Part shown: one piece after another, positions 1 through 8,324 of the stretch
Position numbering within the stretch: the first letter of the stretch is position 1
Layout: each line of letters opens with the position of its first letter
Assembly: GCA_023430975.1 (NCBI GenBank)
Contig: JAEYYB010000082.1
Coordinates: 1-46,633, forward strand
DNA length: 46,633 bases
Direction: 5' to 3'
From: Bacillota bacterium
GTDB taxonomy: Bacteria > Bacillota > Clostridia > Acetivibrionales > DSM-2933
The notes under the pieces: model-generated
Databases searched by the model: none
The model's input: the letters and a program-made list of their open reading frames with translations, nothing else
Told to the model about the DNA's origin: nothing
Position numbers and translations under genes: made by a program

Positions 1-118
1 TAAGAATCGGATACCAATACGGCCTGACAGGAAGATCGAGAGAAAGCTTCCAAGAAAGAAACGGTTTCACATGAACAAGAAAGATGTCCTGTAATTTTAT
101 GGAACGTTAGCTTGATGA

Positions 119-562
119 CATTGTTTAGATATATGGTTAATCTATAAATGCTCAGATTGTGATTCTACATGGAATATGACTATTTACTCACGCATCAATC
201 CCAAAAGTATCGCCCAAGAAATATTAGAGGAGTTTCATAGCAATAATAGAGAACTTGCCAGGAAATACGCTATGGATATGGATCTAATCCGCAGAAATGG
301 AGCCCAAGTTGGCCTTCCCAAATATGAAATACTAGGCCCTGCTATTGATTTTACCATTCCTGTTGAGTTGCATATAAAAAGCTCATACCCATCCCAGCTT
401 AAATTATCTGCTTTATTACGGGAAATATTAAATTTATCTAAAGCTGATTTTGAACAAATGATAGTGAGCGAATCAATCCGAAGCACCAGCGGGCTTGACC
501 TAAAAAAATGCAAAATGCAGACAGAAATTATGCTTATAATTGATAACAAAAACTTTATATAA
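119..562 (+). pseudogene. Decayed DUF1062-family gene (5' end lost)
   Basis: An ATG at 176 gives 128 residues, but the reading frame stays open upstream to a stop at 116-118. That upstream stretch encodes a CxxC pair (Cys-Ser-Asp-Cys) directly before Trp-Asn-Met-Thr-Ile-Tyr, then an Arg-Ile-Asn-Pro stretch. I recognise this as the second half of the N-terminal zinc-ribbon of DUF1062 proteins (usually about 170-190 residues). The first CxxC and the natural start are missing and no ribosome site precedes the ATG at 176. The C-terminal half (LSALLREILNLSKADFEQMI) is intact and looks like the family's S4-like end. So the gene is probably 5'-truncated or frameshifted, though a shortened expressed protein is possible. 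The family assignment is from memory of its conserved motif; its function is unknown. Confidence 0.55.
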
Positions 563-564
563 CA

Positions 565-606
565 TAAAAGCCTTATATCTCAAAACATTGGGACATAAGG
601 CTTTTA
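565..606 (+). terminator. Intrinsic terminator after the DUF1062 remnant
   Basis: Perfect 12-bp inverted repeat TAAAAGCCTTAT / ATAAGGCTTTTA at 565-576 and 595-606 with an 18-nt loop, beginning 3 bases after the stop codon. The right arm provides the T-rich end. Confidence 0.75.
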
Positions 607-832
607 TCATCATGAACCATTACAAATTTGATTATCCAAGGTATTAAGGAATGCATTATTAATTGGTACACATTGTATTTCCTAAAATTTATATAACATG
701 TCATATACTTATTAAACCATACATAAAAATACATGACATAAGAGGTAAAAACCAACTTATTTTTGTAAACCAGTTGTAATAAAATAGAATTATATAAAAT
801 ATATAGATTCCAAATAAATCAGGAGGTATAAT

Positions 833-1774
833 ATGCTTCATAGAATCATTTCTGCGATATTTTCTACTGTTCTTATCTTTAGCCTCACTAGTTCACCATC
901 TTATGCATATGACAAACCTGCAAATGATTGCACAAGTTTCAGTGGTAAAGTAAATATTGGCAGTTACTCAATGTTTATTGATGTAAAAGGCCAACGTCAA
1001 CATGGGCTGCCTACTGTAGTATTTGAAAATGGTAACGGTGACAGCCAGGAAATTTGGGATAAGGTTGCTCCAGAAATAGCAAAAATAACCCGTGTTGTAA
1101 CATATGACAGAATTGGAATCGGGCAATCTGACTGTCCAATTAGAAGTAAGGTAGACTACACTGCAGCAGGTGAAGTACAGAGGCTTCATACCCTTCTTAA
1201 GAAAGCCAAGATAAACGGACCCATTGTTTTCGCTGCACATTCCATTGGGGGATTATACGCCCGAGAGTATCAATATCTTTATCCTGATCAGGTCAAAGGT
1301 ATTATATTCATCGAACCGTCAACAGAGTATGGGGAAAAATACCTTTTCAAGGAATTTGATCGCAAGGCACAGCTTGAAATAATATCTCAAGACCTAACCT
1401 ATGGCACTGGCATTCCGATTGAGTTAGACACTAATGACTTACTTAACTCTTACAATCAAATTCTTAAAGCACAAGCCACTGACCCACTACGAAACCTTCC
1501 GATAGAAGTATTGTCTGGATCAAATCATCACTTTCCAGCTATCTTGCCGAACCTTGAAGCACGGTGGGCAGGCAGACAAGCTTATATTGCCAGCCTGTCT
1601 AACCTATCAATCCATAGGATCGATGCAAATAACGGACATTATCTCCATAAGGATAATCCATCATTTGTAATTAATGGAATCAAAGAACTTCTCACTAATC
1701 TTAAACCTACTAAGCCTTCTAAACCTTCTAAACCTTCTAAATCTTCTAAACCTTTTAAATCTACTAATAGTTAA
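833..1774 (+). CDS. Secreted alpha/beta-hydrolase with Lys-Pro-Ser repeat tail
   Basis: Residues 1-25 form a signal peptide ending Ser-Tyr-Ala, so the 313-residue protein should be exported. The alpha/beta-hydrolase fold is shown by YDRIGIGQSD (91-100), the nucleophile elbow AHSIGG with Ser137, and a C-terminal Asn-Gly-His with His269 as the likely catalytic histidine. The substrate is unknown; an ester or amide is expected for the fold. After residue 290 the protein runs into a Lys/Pro/Ser tail (KPTKPSKPSKPSKSSKPFKS) encoded by imperfect 9-bp repeats of CTTCTAAAC type. Such basic, proline-rich tails often contact the anionic cell wall, but that role is inferred. The ATG at 833 has an excellent AGGAGG site 6 bases upstream. 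It stands alone, with no neighbour that suggests a pathway. Confidence 0.85.
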   Translation: MLHRIISAIFSTVLIFSLTSSPSYAYDKPANDCTSFSGKVNIGSYSMFIDVKGQRQHGLPTVVFENGNGDSQEIWDKVAPEIAKITRVVTYDRIGIGQSDCPIRSKVDYTAAGEVQRLHTLLKKAKINGPIVFAAHSIGGLYAREYQYLYPDQVKGIIFIEPSTEYGEKYLFKEFDRKAQLEIISQDLTYGTGIPIELDTNDLLNSYNQILKAQATDPLRNLPIEVLSGSNHHFPAILPNLEARWAGRQAYIASLSNLSIHRIDANNGHYLHKDNPSFVINGIKELLTNLKPTKPSKPSKPSKSSKPFKSTNS

Positions 1775-1917
1775 GTTACAGTTTTATTTCTTATATTACT
1801 AAATAATGTTATTTAATAATTTATATTATTTTGTTTATCCGATTATCTGATGGGTATAAATTATATGTAATTTATTAAATATAATAAACTTTACAAACCA
1901 GAGAGGAAGTGTTCTAC

Positions 1918-2235
1918 TTGGAATTAAAGGATCTAAAAGTTGTCAGTCTAAACATTACAGAAGATAATTATGAATACAAAGGTCTTTTTAGATTATGTAG
2001 TGATGATAAATGTATGGATGCAGATCTTGAAAAATTATCCGATCAAAACTTTCTTCAAGAAGTAAAAGTTGCCTTTAATATAGAAGATCCCATATCAGCA
2101 ATCAAATCTGATATAATGGATAAGGTTATTGTTGCTTCAAAGCAAGAATCCAAAATAAGCCAGGGTGAAAGCTGTTGTAACGATAAAATTGATAAAAAGA
2201 TTCAAAGATCTTTAGATTCCCTGAACATGTCGTAA
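1918..2235 (+). CDS. Small hypothetical protein
   Basis: The frame is open from a GTG at 1909, but the GAGAGG ribosome site at 1901-1906 sits only two bases from it. The TTG at 1918 has normal spacing, so I choose it (105 residues, starting Met-Glu-Leu-Lys-Asp). The protein is acidic, with no signal peptide or membrane segment, and has four cysteines (a CSDDKC pair near residue 30 and a CC pair near 87), which might bind a metal. I do not recognise a family. It precedes a TM1266-like regulator and a rubrerythrin on the same strand, but the gaps (about 95 and 77 bp) do not force an operon. Confidence 0.7.
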   Translation: MELKDLKVVSLNITEDNYEYKGLFRLCSDDKCMDADLEKLSDQNFLQEVKVAFNIEDPISAIKSDIMDKVIVASKQESKISQGESCCNDKIDKKIQRSLDSLNMS

Positions 2236-2269
2236 AGCTTATTACCAAAATGTTAATATAGTAAATTAT

Positions 2270-2298
2270 TTGTCTTTATAATATTTTTAGTGTATTAT
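2270..2298 (+). promoter_or_regulatory. Candidate sigma-A promoter for the TM1266-like gene
   Basis: TTGTCT at 2270-2275 and TATTAT at 2293-2298 are separated by 17 bp, about 30 bp ahead of the start codon at 2331. Sequence match only. Confidence 0.45.
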
Positions 2299-2330
2299 TT
2301 TAATAAAATGCTTTATAGGAGAGGTGGAAC

Positions 2331-2579
2331 ATGGATAATTATAATATTATGGCAATAGTGATCAGCCATCGTTCAAAAAACGCACCAGATGTACAGAAAG
2401 TACTAACCAAATTCGGATGCATGATAAAAGTTAGACTTGGATTGCATGAGGCTGGTAATGTTTGCTCTGAAGAAGGACTAATTGTGCTCCAGCTAGTTGG
2501 AGAAGGTTCTGAAATTAAAAGTTTTCAGGAAGAATTAAATGCCCTTGAAGGTGTAAGAGCAAATACTATGGTAGTTTAG
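2331..2579 (+). CDS. TM1266-family ACT/ferredoxin-like small regulator
   Basis: This 82-residue protein matches the pattern of the TM1266 family, annotated as the putative iron-only hydrogenase system regulator: an IMAIVISHR strand, a helix over PDVQKVLTKFG, a RLGLHE turn, then IVLQLVGEGSEI and a final strand. The fold is a small ferredoxin-like (ACT/NikR C-terminal-like) sandwich that usually binds a small ligand or dimerises; no DNA-binding domain is present. The family often lies beside HydE/HydF/HydG maturases, but none is seen here; the next gene is a reverse rubrerythrin. An AGGAGAGGTGG site precedes the ATG. Family call moderately sure, function uncertain. Confidence 0.7.
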   Translation: MDNYNIMAIVISHRSKNAPDVQKVLTKFGCMIKVRLGLHEAGNVCSEEGLIVLQLVGEGSEIKSFQEELNALEGVRANTMVV

Positions 2580-2656
2580 CTATAAATATGGTCTATAATT
2601 ATAGGCATTTAATATAATTCAAAATAATTACAAAATCTAAGGAGGATTTTTTTGCT

Positions 2657-3205
2657 ATGAAAAAATATGTTTGTTCAGTATGCGGATATGTTCATGAAGG
2701 TGATGAAGCTCCAGACAATTGCCCACAATGTAAAGCTCCTAAGGAAAAGTTCTATGAAAAATTAGAAGGTTTGGCACAATGGGCTGATGAACATAAAATT
2801 GGTGTTGCACAGGGCGTTGATCCTGAAATACTTGAAGGTTTGAGAGCTAACTTTATGGGCGAGTGTACTGAGGTTGGAATGTACCTTGCTATGAGCCGTC
2901 AGGCAGATAGAGAAGGCTATCCTGAAATTGCCGAAGCTTATAAAAGAATTGCTTTCGAAGAAGCTGATCATGCTGCAAGGTTTGCAGAGCTTTTAGGAGA
3001 AGTTGTTTATGCTGATACAAAAAAGAACCTGCAGTTAAGAGTTGAAGCAGAACATGGTGCCTGTCAAGGCAAAAAAGACATCGCAACAAAAGCAAAACAG
3101 CTTAATTATGATGCAATTCATGACACCGTTCATGAAATGTGTAAGGATGAAGCTCGACACGGAATGGCATTTAAAGGTCTTTTGGAGAGATATTTCGGTA
3201 AGTAA
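2657..3205 (+). CDS. Reverse rubrerythrin
   Basis: Residues 1-35 hold a rubredoxin-like iron site (Cys6, Cys9, Cys22, Cys25) and the rest is a ferritin-like four-helix diiron domain with ligands in GECTE (Glu69), EEADH (Glu102, His105) and KDEARH (Glu165, His168). The rubredoxin-before-diiron order at 182 residues is that of clostridial reverse rubrerythrins, which take electrons from NADH via rubredoxin reductase to reduce hydrogen peroxide and oxygen in the cytoplasm. Its role is oxidative-stress protection in an anaerobe. An AAGGAGGA site lies ahead of the ATG. A strong terminator follows. No obvious PerR box was identified by eye. Confidence 0.93.
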   Translation: MKKYVCSVCGYVHEGDEAPDNCPQCKAPKEKFYEKLEGLAQWADEHKIGVAQGVDPEILEGLRANFMGECTEVGMYLAMSRQADREGYPEIAEAYKRIAFEEADHAARFAELLGEVVYADTKKNLQLRVEAEHGACQGKKDIATKAKQLNYDAIHDTVHEMCKDEARHGMAFKGLLERYFGK

Positions 3206-3263
3206 GGATTACAAGGGAAGTTATAAGTTAAAACCTTGTTTTTATGAGATATAAGTGTTTAAT

Positions 3264-3295
3264 ATGAGGAATGTTGCAATTGCAGCATTCCTCAT
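3264..3295. terminator. Bidirectional terminator between reverse rubrerythrin and the SBP-like gene
   Basis: Inverted repeat ATGAGGAATGTTGCA / TGCAGCATTCCTCAT (3264-3278 and 3281-3295), 15 bp with one G-T pair. It separates two convergent genes and can serve both. Confidence 0.75.
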
Positions 3296-3300
3296 TTAAT

Positions 3301-4452
3301 TTATCTTGCTATTTTAATCATCTGCTGAATTCGTTCTATTACCTTTATATCAGGTGCCGGAACAGCCGATGGAATATCCTTTTTGAACCCGTATGCAGAA
3401 AACTCTTTTTCAAGCAGCGATAAATCTACTTCCCCACCGGACGGTCTATAACCCTGCTTCATGGCTTTTTGCTGTACCTCCGGGCTCATGAGATAGTCCC
3501 TGAACTTTTTACATGCTTCTATCTTTTTATCACTGGAATTATTACCCTTTAGGATGATAAACGGTCTATTGCTCCAAATAGTAGGATTGGGGTATATAAT
3601 TTTCAAATTGCCCCATCTCCCCTTTGCGTTCTTGATATTTGAAAGTGCATAATATTCGTATATTGCACCAATATCATACCTGCTAGGCCCATAAAGAACC
3701 ACGTTCTCTATGAATTTCCCCGAGCCTTCCTCTTGTTTGGCAGTATTTTTTTCGAATTTCTTTATGTACTCTACAAGCTTGTCATTTGCAATATCTTCAA
3801 CCTGGAGGCTCTTTTTGGGAGTATTATTCATACTGTAGAAGTTGTGTGCAAGGAGTGTTATAAACTGAACTCCTGAGTTTGATTTTAAAGGATCGGTGTG
3901 TGAAAAGTTAACAAAACCCCAACTCGCTTGGCCGCCAAGGGACTGCCACGTCTTCCCTCCTGAAACAATATCGTACAGCGAATTTATGGTGATATCACCA
4001 AGCTTGTTCATTCTGTCTTCCCAACCCACAAGAACCAATGGAGAGGCAACAATAGAAGTAGATTCCAATATTATATCCTTTCCACTGTGCTCAGTCTTAT
4101 ATATTTCCCTTAATGTCTCCACACCTGTCTCATCTGCACTTATCCATGCATCAACATCATTATCCTTATTTATATACTCTGCTGCTTCAAAGGTGCCCAG
4201 ACCTTTATAATTAATTTCAATATTTTTATTCTTCTGGATAAAATCCTTTCTCGCTTCCTCAAAGAAACCATCGCTACTGCCTGTTTTACTTATAATATTC
4301 AGAACAATCTTTTCCTTGCTGCCGCTTTCACCTTCAACAGTCGGCTTGTCAACAGGGCTGTTTTTATCTCTGCTGCTGTAAAACATTATTCCAGCAGCAA
4401 TAGCAATGGAAGCCAATGCTATAATAAAAAAAGCAACTTTATTCCTGTTCAT
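3301..4452 (-). CDS. Membrane-anchored solute-binding-like protein (SBP_bac_11 type)
   Basis: The N terminus (residues 5-26) is one hydrophobic helix without a clear cleavage site or lipobox, so the 383-residue protein is probably tethered outside the membrane. The rest reads as a periplasmic-binding-type domain of the molybdate/sulfate-like extracellular class: an N-terminal KIVLNIISKTGSSDGF strand-helix, DVDAWISADETG, and a central FSHTDPLKSNSG motif that recurs as AHTHPAKSNSG in the VWA lipoprotein two genes upstream. Two such domains encoded together suggest paralogous partners. It is the last of three tightly packed genes (11 bp gap) and no ABC permease or ATPase is nearby, so a sensing or structural role is more likely than uptake. 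The ligand is unknown. GGGGGAG precedes the ATG. Confidence 0.7.
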   Translation of the reverse strand: MNRNKVAFFIIALASIAIAAGIMFYSSRDKNSPVDKPTVEGESGSKEKIVLNIISKTGSSDGFFEEARKDFIQKNKNIEINYKGLGTFEAAEYINKDNDVDAWISADETGVETLREIYKTEHSGKDIILESTSIVASPLVLVGWEDRMNKLGDITINSLYDIVSGGKTWQSLGGQASWGFVNFSHTDPLKSNSGVQFITLLAHNFYSMNNTPKKSLQVEDIANDKLVEYIKKFEKNTAKQEEGSGKFIENVVLYGPSRYDIGAIYEYYALSNIKNAKGRWGNLKIIYPNPTIWSNRPFIILKGNNSSDKKIEACKKFRDYLMSPEVQQKAMKQGYRPSGGEVDLSLLEKEFSAYGFKKDIPSAVPAPDIKVIERIQQMIKIAR

Positions 4453-4463
4453 AGTTCTCCCCC

Positions 4464-5201
4464 TTATAATTTCATAACTTTAGCTATATCTTTTACGCTT
4501 CCGGAAAATATCTCCAACTGCTGGTTTATATTATTTGATACCTGATCAGACATGTTATCGCTTAATTCATCAGAATAAATAATTGTCTCAATCTTTTCCA
4601 ATGTACTCAAAATATAATAAAGCTTGGATTCACAATCATCAAGATTGTTTCTTATATGTTGAAGCTCGGCTAATGTCTGTTTTTTTTCCGCCAAGGCTTT
4701 CTCATAGGTTTGTCTTGCACTTTCACTTATGCCTGAACTCAGCTTCATCTCCAGTGACTTTATGTCGGTAGAAGCTTGTGCATCCCTGTTTTGAAGAAAC
4801 CTGGCTCCTTTTCTATAGCTCAAGACCAGATTGGGTATCAACTCCTCAAAACTTGCAATCTCAGACATAAACCTTGTAATAAACTGATACTTTCCCTTGT
4901 CAAAAGATTTGATGTTGTTTAATACAATGCCAAGTTTTTCAATGATAGGCGTCAGCCTGTCTCTTGACTCATATGCAAGCTTCCGAAAATCATTATAATC
5001 CACTTCTTTTATCTGAGGCTCATTATCCTCCGAAAATAATACAGAATATGTAGCTGTAAATAGAAACACAAGCCCTCCGAGCACTGCTCCTATAGGAGAA
5101 TTATATCTACCTAATGATATTGCAGAGGCAATTACAGCTACACCAAAGGCTAACGCCGTTTTCAAACTCAATATCGAATCAAAAAAACTCTTATTTTTCA
5201 T
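4464..5201 (-). CDS. Two-helix membrane protein with coiled coil (possibly XpaC-like)
   Basis: A frame begins with GTG at 5207, but the ATG two codons later (5201) has AGGAT at good spacing, so the protein starts Met-Lys-Asn-Lys and has 245 residues. Two hydrophobic segments (roughly residues 13-30 and 36-56) form a membrane hairpin, followed by about 185 residues of charged, helical, coiled-coil-prone sequence in the cytoplasm or on the outer face. The layout resembles XpaC-type proteins (5-bromo-4-chloroindolyl phosphate hydrolysis family), often near TelA and VWA genes; that match is weak. It lies 9 bp after the VWA lipoprotein stop and 11 bp before the solute-binding-like gene, so the three are one operon. 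Confidence 0.6.
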   Translation of the reverse strand: MKNKSFFDSILSLKTALAFGVAVIASAISLGRYNSPIGAVLGGLVFLFTATYSVLFSEDNEPQIKEVDYNDFRKLAYESRDRLTPIIEKLGIVLNNIKSFDKGKYQFITRFMSEIASFEELIPNLVLSYRKGARFLQNRDAQASTDIKSLEMKLSSGISESARQTYEKALAEKKQTLAELQHIRNNLDDCESKLYYILSTLEKIETIIYSDELSDNMSDQVSNNINQQLEIFSGSVKDIAKVMKL

Positions 5202-5210
5202 ACACACATC

Positions 5211-6914
5211 CTAGAAGAAAGTTTTTATTTGCTCAAACAATTTCAAAATTGTATCAGGGTTACCCTCATAGTACTTGCCGCCAGTCTTATCAGCAATTTC
5301 CTCCAGAAGATCCTTGTCAACATCATCACCATAACCTACAGTCATTATTATAGGCATTTTCCCTTCGTTCTTATCTATATCCGCAATGAGACTCTTAAAT
5401 GTGTGTTCGCTGTGATTGTCTCTCCCGTCTGTCAGTACTACTATCATATTTATCTTTTTTGATGAGTCCTGTTTGTTGATATTATCAATACCTGCAATAG
5501 CTTTTCTAATTGCATCGTATAAAGCTGTACTACCTTCTGCATTAATGCTGCTTAAGATTGTATCCATCTCCTTTAAATCTTTGCCTTTTACAGTGTAAAC
5601 ATCGCTGATATCGGAGCTGAAAGTCATAAGACTGATTGTATCCTCGCTATCGATACTTGTATAGTTCTTTTTCTGTTCTTCAACCTTAAATAAATTGGAT
5701 AATGCACTAATTGAATTTTCCAAAGGTTCACCGCTCATGCTTCCTGATTTATCCATAACAAAAAGCACGTTTGCCCTTTTCTTCATAGTCTTTTGCCAGT
5801 CTTCAAGGATTGCATTTACAACCTCGATCTTGGGCAGTTCCAAAGTTGTCTGGGGCTTAAGCGGATCAACACCATTAGATTTGGATATGGCTTGTGATAA
5901 AGGTATGTTTGAACTTGCAGGCCTGAAGAAATAGCTATCCATACCCATCTTTTGTATTTCTTCCGACAGCAAAACTTTTTTGATCTCCTGAAGTGCTTTT
6001 TTCTGACTTTCATTTGTCTCTACAGCATAAACATTGGTAAAGCACACATCTCCCCAAATGGTCCCTTCCTTAGGATATATAGCTACAACTTTTTCCTTGT
6101 CTTTGTTTTTACTGTTCATGTCAGCGACCATGTATTCGTAAAGAACTGCATATTGAATAAATTTGGGTCCCTTCTCCAAAATCTTTTTCTGAAGGAGGGC
6201 TGTACTGTCACCATAGTGAACAATAGTCTGTTCCAACTGCTTAAGCTTCTCGCTGTTGGACTTTATGTCATTGATATCCAAAGCCTTTTGCTTGCCGCTG
6301 AAAGCATATTCAGCTGCTATAAGTGCGTTTAAGCCTGAGTTTGACTTGGCAGGATGAGTATGTGCAAACCTTACGGGATTTAATATTGATTTGCCATAAA
6401 TCCCCCAGCCGGAAGGATCAGTTGATAATTTTAAAATATCGCTCCATCCGATCTCTTTTTCAGGATACCCCATCATTTTTGCAAGTGACTCCTGCATTGC
6501 AATAACTGTTGGTGACAAAAATATAGTATCATAGCTTTCATCTACAATAGGCTTTGTATTCCCCTTTTTGTACCATAAATCGTTTGCCCACTGTATATGG
6601 GTACTTGATGCAGGCATCCAACCTATATAGTCAGCACCAGGCTGCATTATTTTATCCATTGCCTCCCCAGTACCAGCTTTATCTGTAGATATGTAAATGC
6701 TTTTTCCATCAACTTTAATTCCCTTTGTATCCAGTATATTTTGAACCTTATCAAAAATCCACTGTTTATCATTACCTATCATTAGTTTTACGTTTATTGA
6801 ATTTGGAGGTGGATTATTGCTACTGACTTCCTTCTTTGCAGGGTTTTGAGTACAAGATGTAACCATCATAAGGCACAACATGATAGCTACTGCTGTTGAA
6901 ATAATTCTCTTCAA
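5211..6914 (-). CDS. Lipoprotein fusing a solute-binding-like domain to a VWA domain
   Basis: A lipobox Val-Thr-Ser-Cys (Cys21) marks a lipoprotein. Residues about 40-370 form a binding-protein-like domain (YISTDKAGTGEAMDKI, GADYIGWMPASSTH, AHTHPAKSNSG) and residues 380-567 a von Willebrand A domain with an intact MIDAS: Asp388, Ser390 and Ser392 in DKSGSMSG, Thr463 in EGSTALYD and Asp496 in LTDGRD. VWA domains bind protein ligands through a divalent metal, so this 567-residue protein may couple ligand binding to protein recruitment on the cell surface. It heads a three-gene operon with a coiled-coil membrane protein and a second binding-like protein. Start is TTG at 6914 with AGGAGG seven bases upstream. 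SBP-VWA fusions are known, but their function is not. Confidence 0.85.
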   Translation of the reverse strand: MKRIISTAVAIMLCLMMVTSCTQNPAKKEVSSNNPPPNSINVKLMIGNDKQWIFDKVQNILDTKGIKVDGKSIYISTDKAGTGEAMDKIMQPGADYIGWMPASSTHIQWANDLWYKKGNTKPIVDESYDTIFLSPTVIAMQESLAKMMGYPEKEIGWSDILKLSTDPSGWGIYGKSILNPVRFAHTHPAKSNSGLNALIAAEYAFSGKQKALDINDIKSNSEKLKQLEQTIVHYGDSTALLQKKILEKGPKFIQYAVLYEYMVADMNSKNKDKEKVVAIYPKEGTIWGDVCFTNVYAVETNESQKKALQEIKKVLLSEEIQKMGMDSYFFRPASSNIPLSQAISKSNGVDPLKPQTTLELPKIEVVNAILEDWQKTMKKRANVLFVMDKSGSMSGEPLENSISALSNLFKVEEQKKNYTSIDSEDTISLMTFSSDISDVYTVKGKDLKEMDTILSSINAEGSTALYDAIRKAIAGIDNINKQDSSKKINMIVVLTDGRDNHSEHTFKSLIADIDKNEGKMPIIMTVGYGDDVDKDLLEEIADKTGGKYYEGNPDTILKLFEQIKTFF

Positions 6915-6945
6915 AATATTACCTCCTAAATGTTATATACTATAA

Positions 6946-6974
6946 ATTATATATCACTTTTACAATGATTGCAA
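6946..6974 (-). promoter_or_regulatory. Sigma-A promoter of the SBP-VWA operon
   Basis: On the minus strand TTGCAA (6974-6969) and a perfect TATAAT (6951-6946) are 17 bp apart, about 30 bp before the TTG start. Upstream, 6980-7050 holds short direct repeats (GATAGAAAC and AGAATGGT, two copies each) of unknown meaning. Confidence 0.65.
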
Positions 6975-7080
6975 TTTCACAGCGATAGAAACGGATAGAA
7001 ACGATAGATGAATAGAATGGTTTAGAATAGAATGGTGTAGAATACATAATAAGTTATTTCTAAGGCATTACTTATTTCCT

Positions 7081-7117
7081 GGACAAAAAACAACTCCGGC
7101 TATTTATTGAACCGGAG
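7081..7117 (-). terminator. Intrinsic terminator of the DUF5050 lipoprotein gene
   Basis: CTCCGG (7094-7099) pairs with CCGGAG (7112-7117); read on the minus strand the hairpin is followed by TTGTTTTTTG. Confidence 0.65.
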
Positions 7118-7150
7118 CTGCTCGTTAGTAGATGATACTCTTTATACAAA

Positions 7151-8131
7151 TTATTCAATTTTTTGATTGTCAGTACCATCCTTTTTCATTTTGAAGGCAA
7201 AATATCTGTTATCTTTGTCAGTATATGTCTTGTCAAATACCAAATAATATATCCAATCTCCTGCAATGTTGATATACATTGATACCTTTTCATTTAGCTT
7301 GGTCCTTTCGCTACCATCTTTCTTTATCTTATACATCGCTTTATAGGCGGTATCATTTCGGTAATAAATCCAATCTCCTGAAACATTTACAAATGCACAT
7401 ATATCTCTTGTTACTCTTGTTCTCTCGGTACCATCTGTTTTAATCTTATAGAGTCTGTCATTATCTCCCCCATCGGAATAATAAATCCAGTCTCCATCTA
7501 CAGCTATATACCATGCTCTGTATTCATAAAGCTTTTCTTGTTTAGACCCATCTAAAGATATCTTGCACAAGCTGTCCCTTTCGCTAAAATTGGAATAATA
7601 AATCCAATCTCCCGATATTGTAACATATTTTGATTCGTTGTCATTAATCTTAGTCTTTTTGCTGCCATCAAGTTTCATTCTATAAATTTTATTGCCCTCG
7701 CTAGAATCGGTATAGTAAAGCCACCCTTTGTAATAGGTCATAAAAGAGCAATTGTCTTTATTAATTATTTCTCTACCGGTTCCATCTGTCTTAATTCTAG
7801 TGACTTTAAAATTGTCATTTACATTTATGTAGTATATATAGTCACCTATAACATTTATAAATCTCGGAGTATCATCAGATAAAACAGATTTTTGACTTCC
7901 ATCTGGTTTGGATTTTGCCAGTTTATAATCATCGTTGGAGAAATAAACCCAATCACCACTTTTAAATACAATTCCCGCATTGGAAACGTTGGTGTAAGGA
8001 GTCTCAGAAGGGCTGTAAATTTCTTGAACTTTTTCCAACTCACTTATATCGATATTGGAAGAACTACATGATGTCAACACTAGTGAAAACAAAATAAGCA
8101 AAATACTGACCTTTTTTACTAAAACATTCAT
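7151..8131 (-). CDS. DUF5050-type beta-propeller-like lipoprotein
   Basis: Lipobox Leu-Thr-Ser-Cys with Cys22 gives a membrane-anchored extracellular protein. The 326-residue chain contains about seven repeats of roughly 40 residues, each built on Gly-Asp-Trp-Ile-Tyr-Tyr, then a short strand, then Lys-x-Asp-Gly-(Ser/Thr) followed by a Lys-Thr/Lys-Ile turn. This is the DUF5050 repeat (PF16472), thought to form a beta-propeller. Such proteins are common in clostridial envelopes but have no assigned activity; ligand or wall-polysaccharide binding is a guess. An ATG at 8131 follows GGGGACAG. It is a single-gene unit between a terminator and a 390-bp gap filled with palindromic repeats. Confidence 0.8.
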   Translation of the reverse strand: MNVLVKKVSILLILFSLVLTSCSSSNIDISELEKVQEIYSPSETPYTNVSNAGIVFKSGDWVYFSNDDYKLAKSKPDGSQKSVLSDDTPRFINVIGDYIYYINVNDNFKVTRIKTDGTGREIINKDNCSFMTYYKGWLYYTDSSEGNKIYRMKLDGSKKTKINDNESKYVTISGDWIYYSNFSERDSLCKISLDGSKQEKLYEYRAWYIAVDGDWIYYSDGGDNDRLYKIKTDGTERTRVTRDICAFVNVSGDWIYYRNDTAYKAMYKIKKDGSERTKLNEKVSMYINIAGDWIYYLVFDKTYTDKDNRYFAFKMKKDGTDNQKIE

Positions 8132-8172
8132 TAAATCTGTCCCCTTTTTTCTACCTTGATTTTTTTTGGTGA

Positions 8173-8198
8173 GAAATTATGGCATACACAATAATTTC
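8173..8198. repeat. Short hairpin upstream of the DUF5050 gene
   Basis: GAAATTAT (8173-8180) and ATAATTTC (8191-8198) are inverted. The surrounding GAGAAATT...AATTTCCTA frame recurs in the hairpin at 26358-26388, so the two may share an origin. Confidence 0.4.
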
Positions 8199-8324
8199 CT
8201 AAGAATTGAAATAAGTTTATACACCAATATCTTATCCCTATATATTAATTATAATTATAAAATTACAAAATAAAAGCTTTTCTTTAAAAGTTTAAAATTT
8301 TTTTACAAAGTTTGCACATATGTT

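Noticed and set aside
2..94. Open frame entering from the window edge and ending at a TAA (about 30 basic residues)
   Set aside because: No recognisable similarity and no start within the window; it could be a real C terminus, but there is not enough sequence to support a call.
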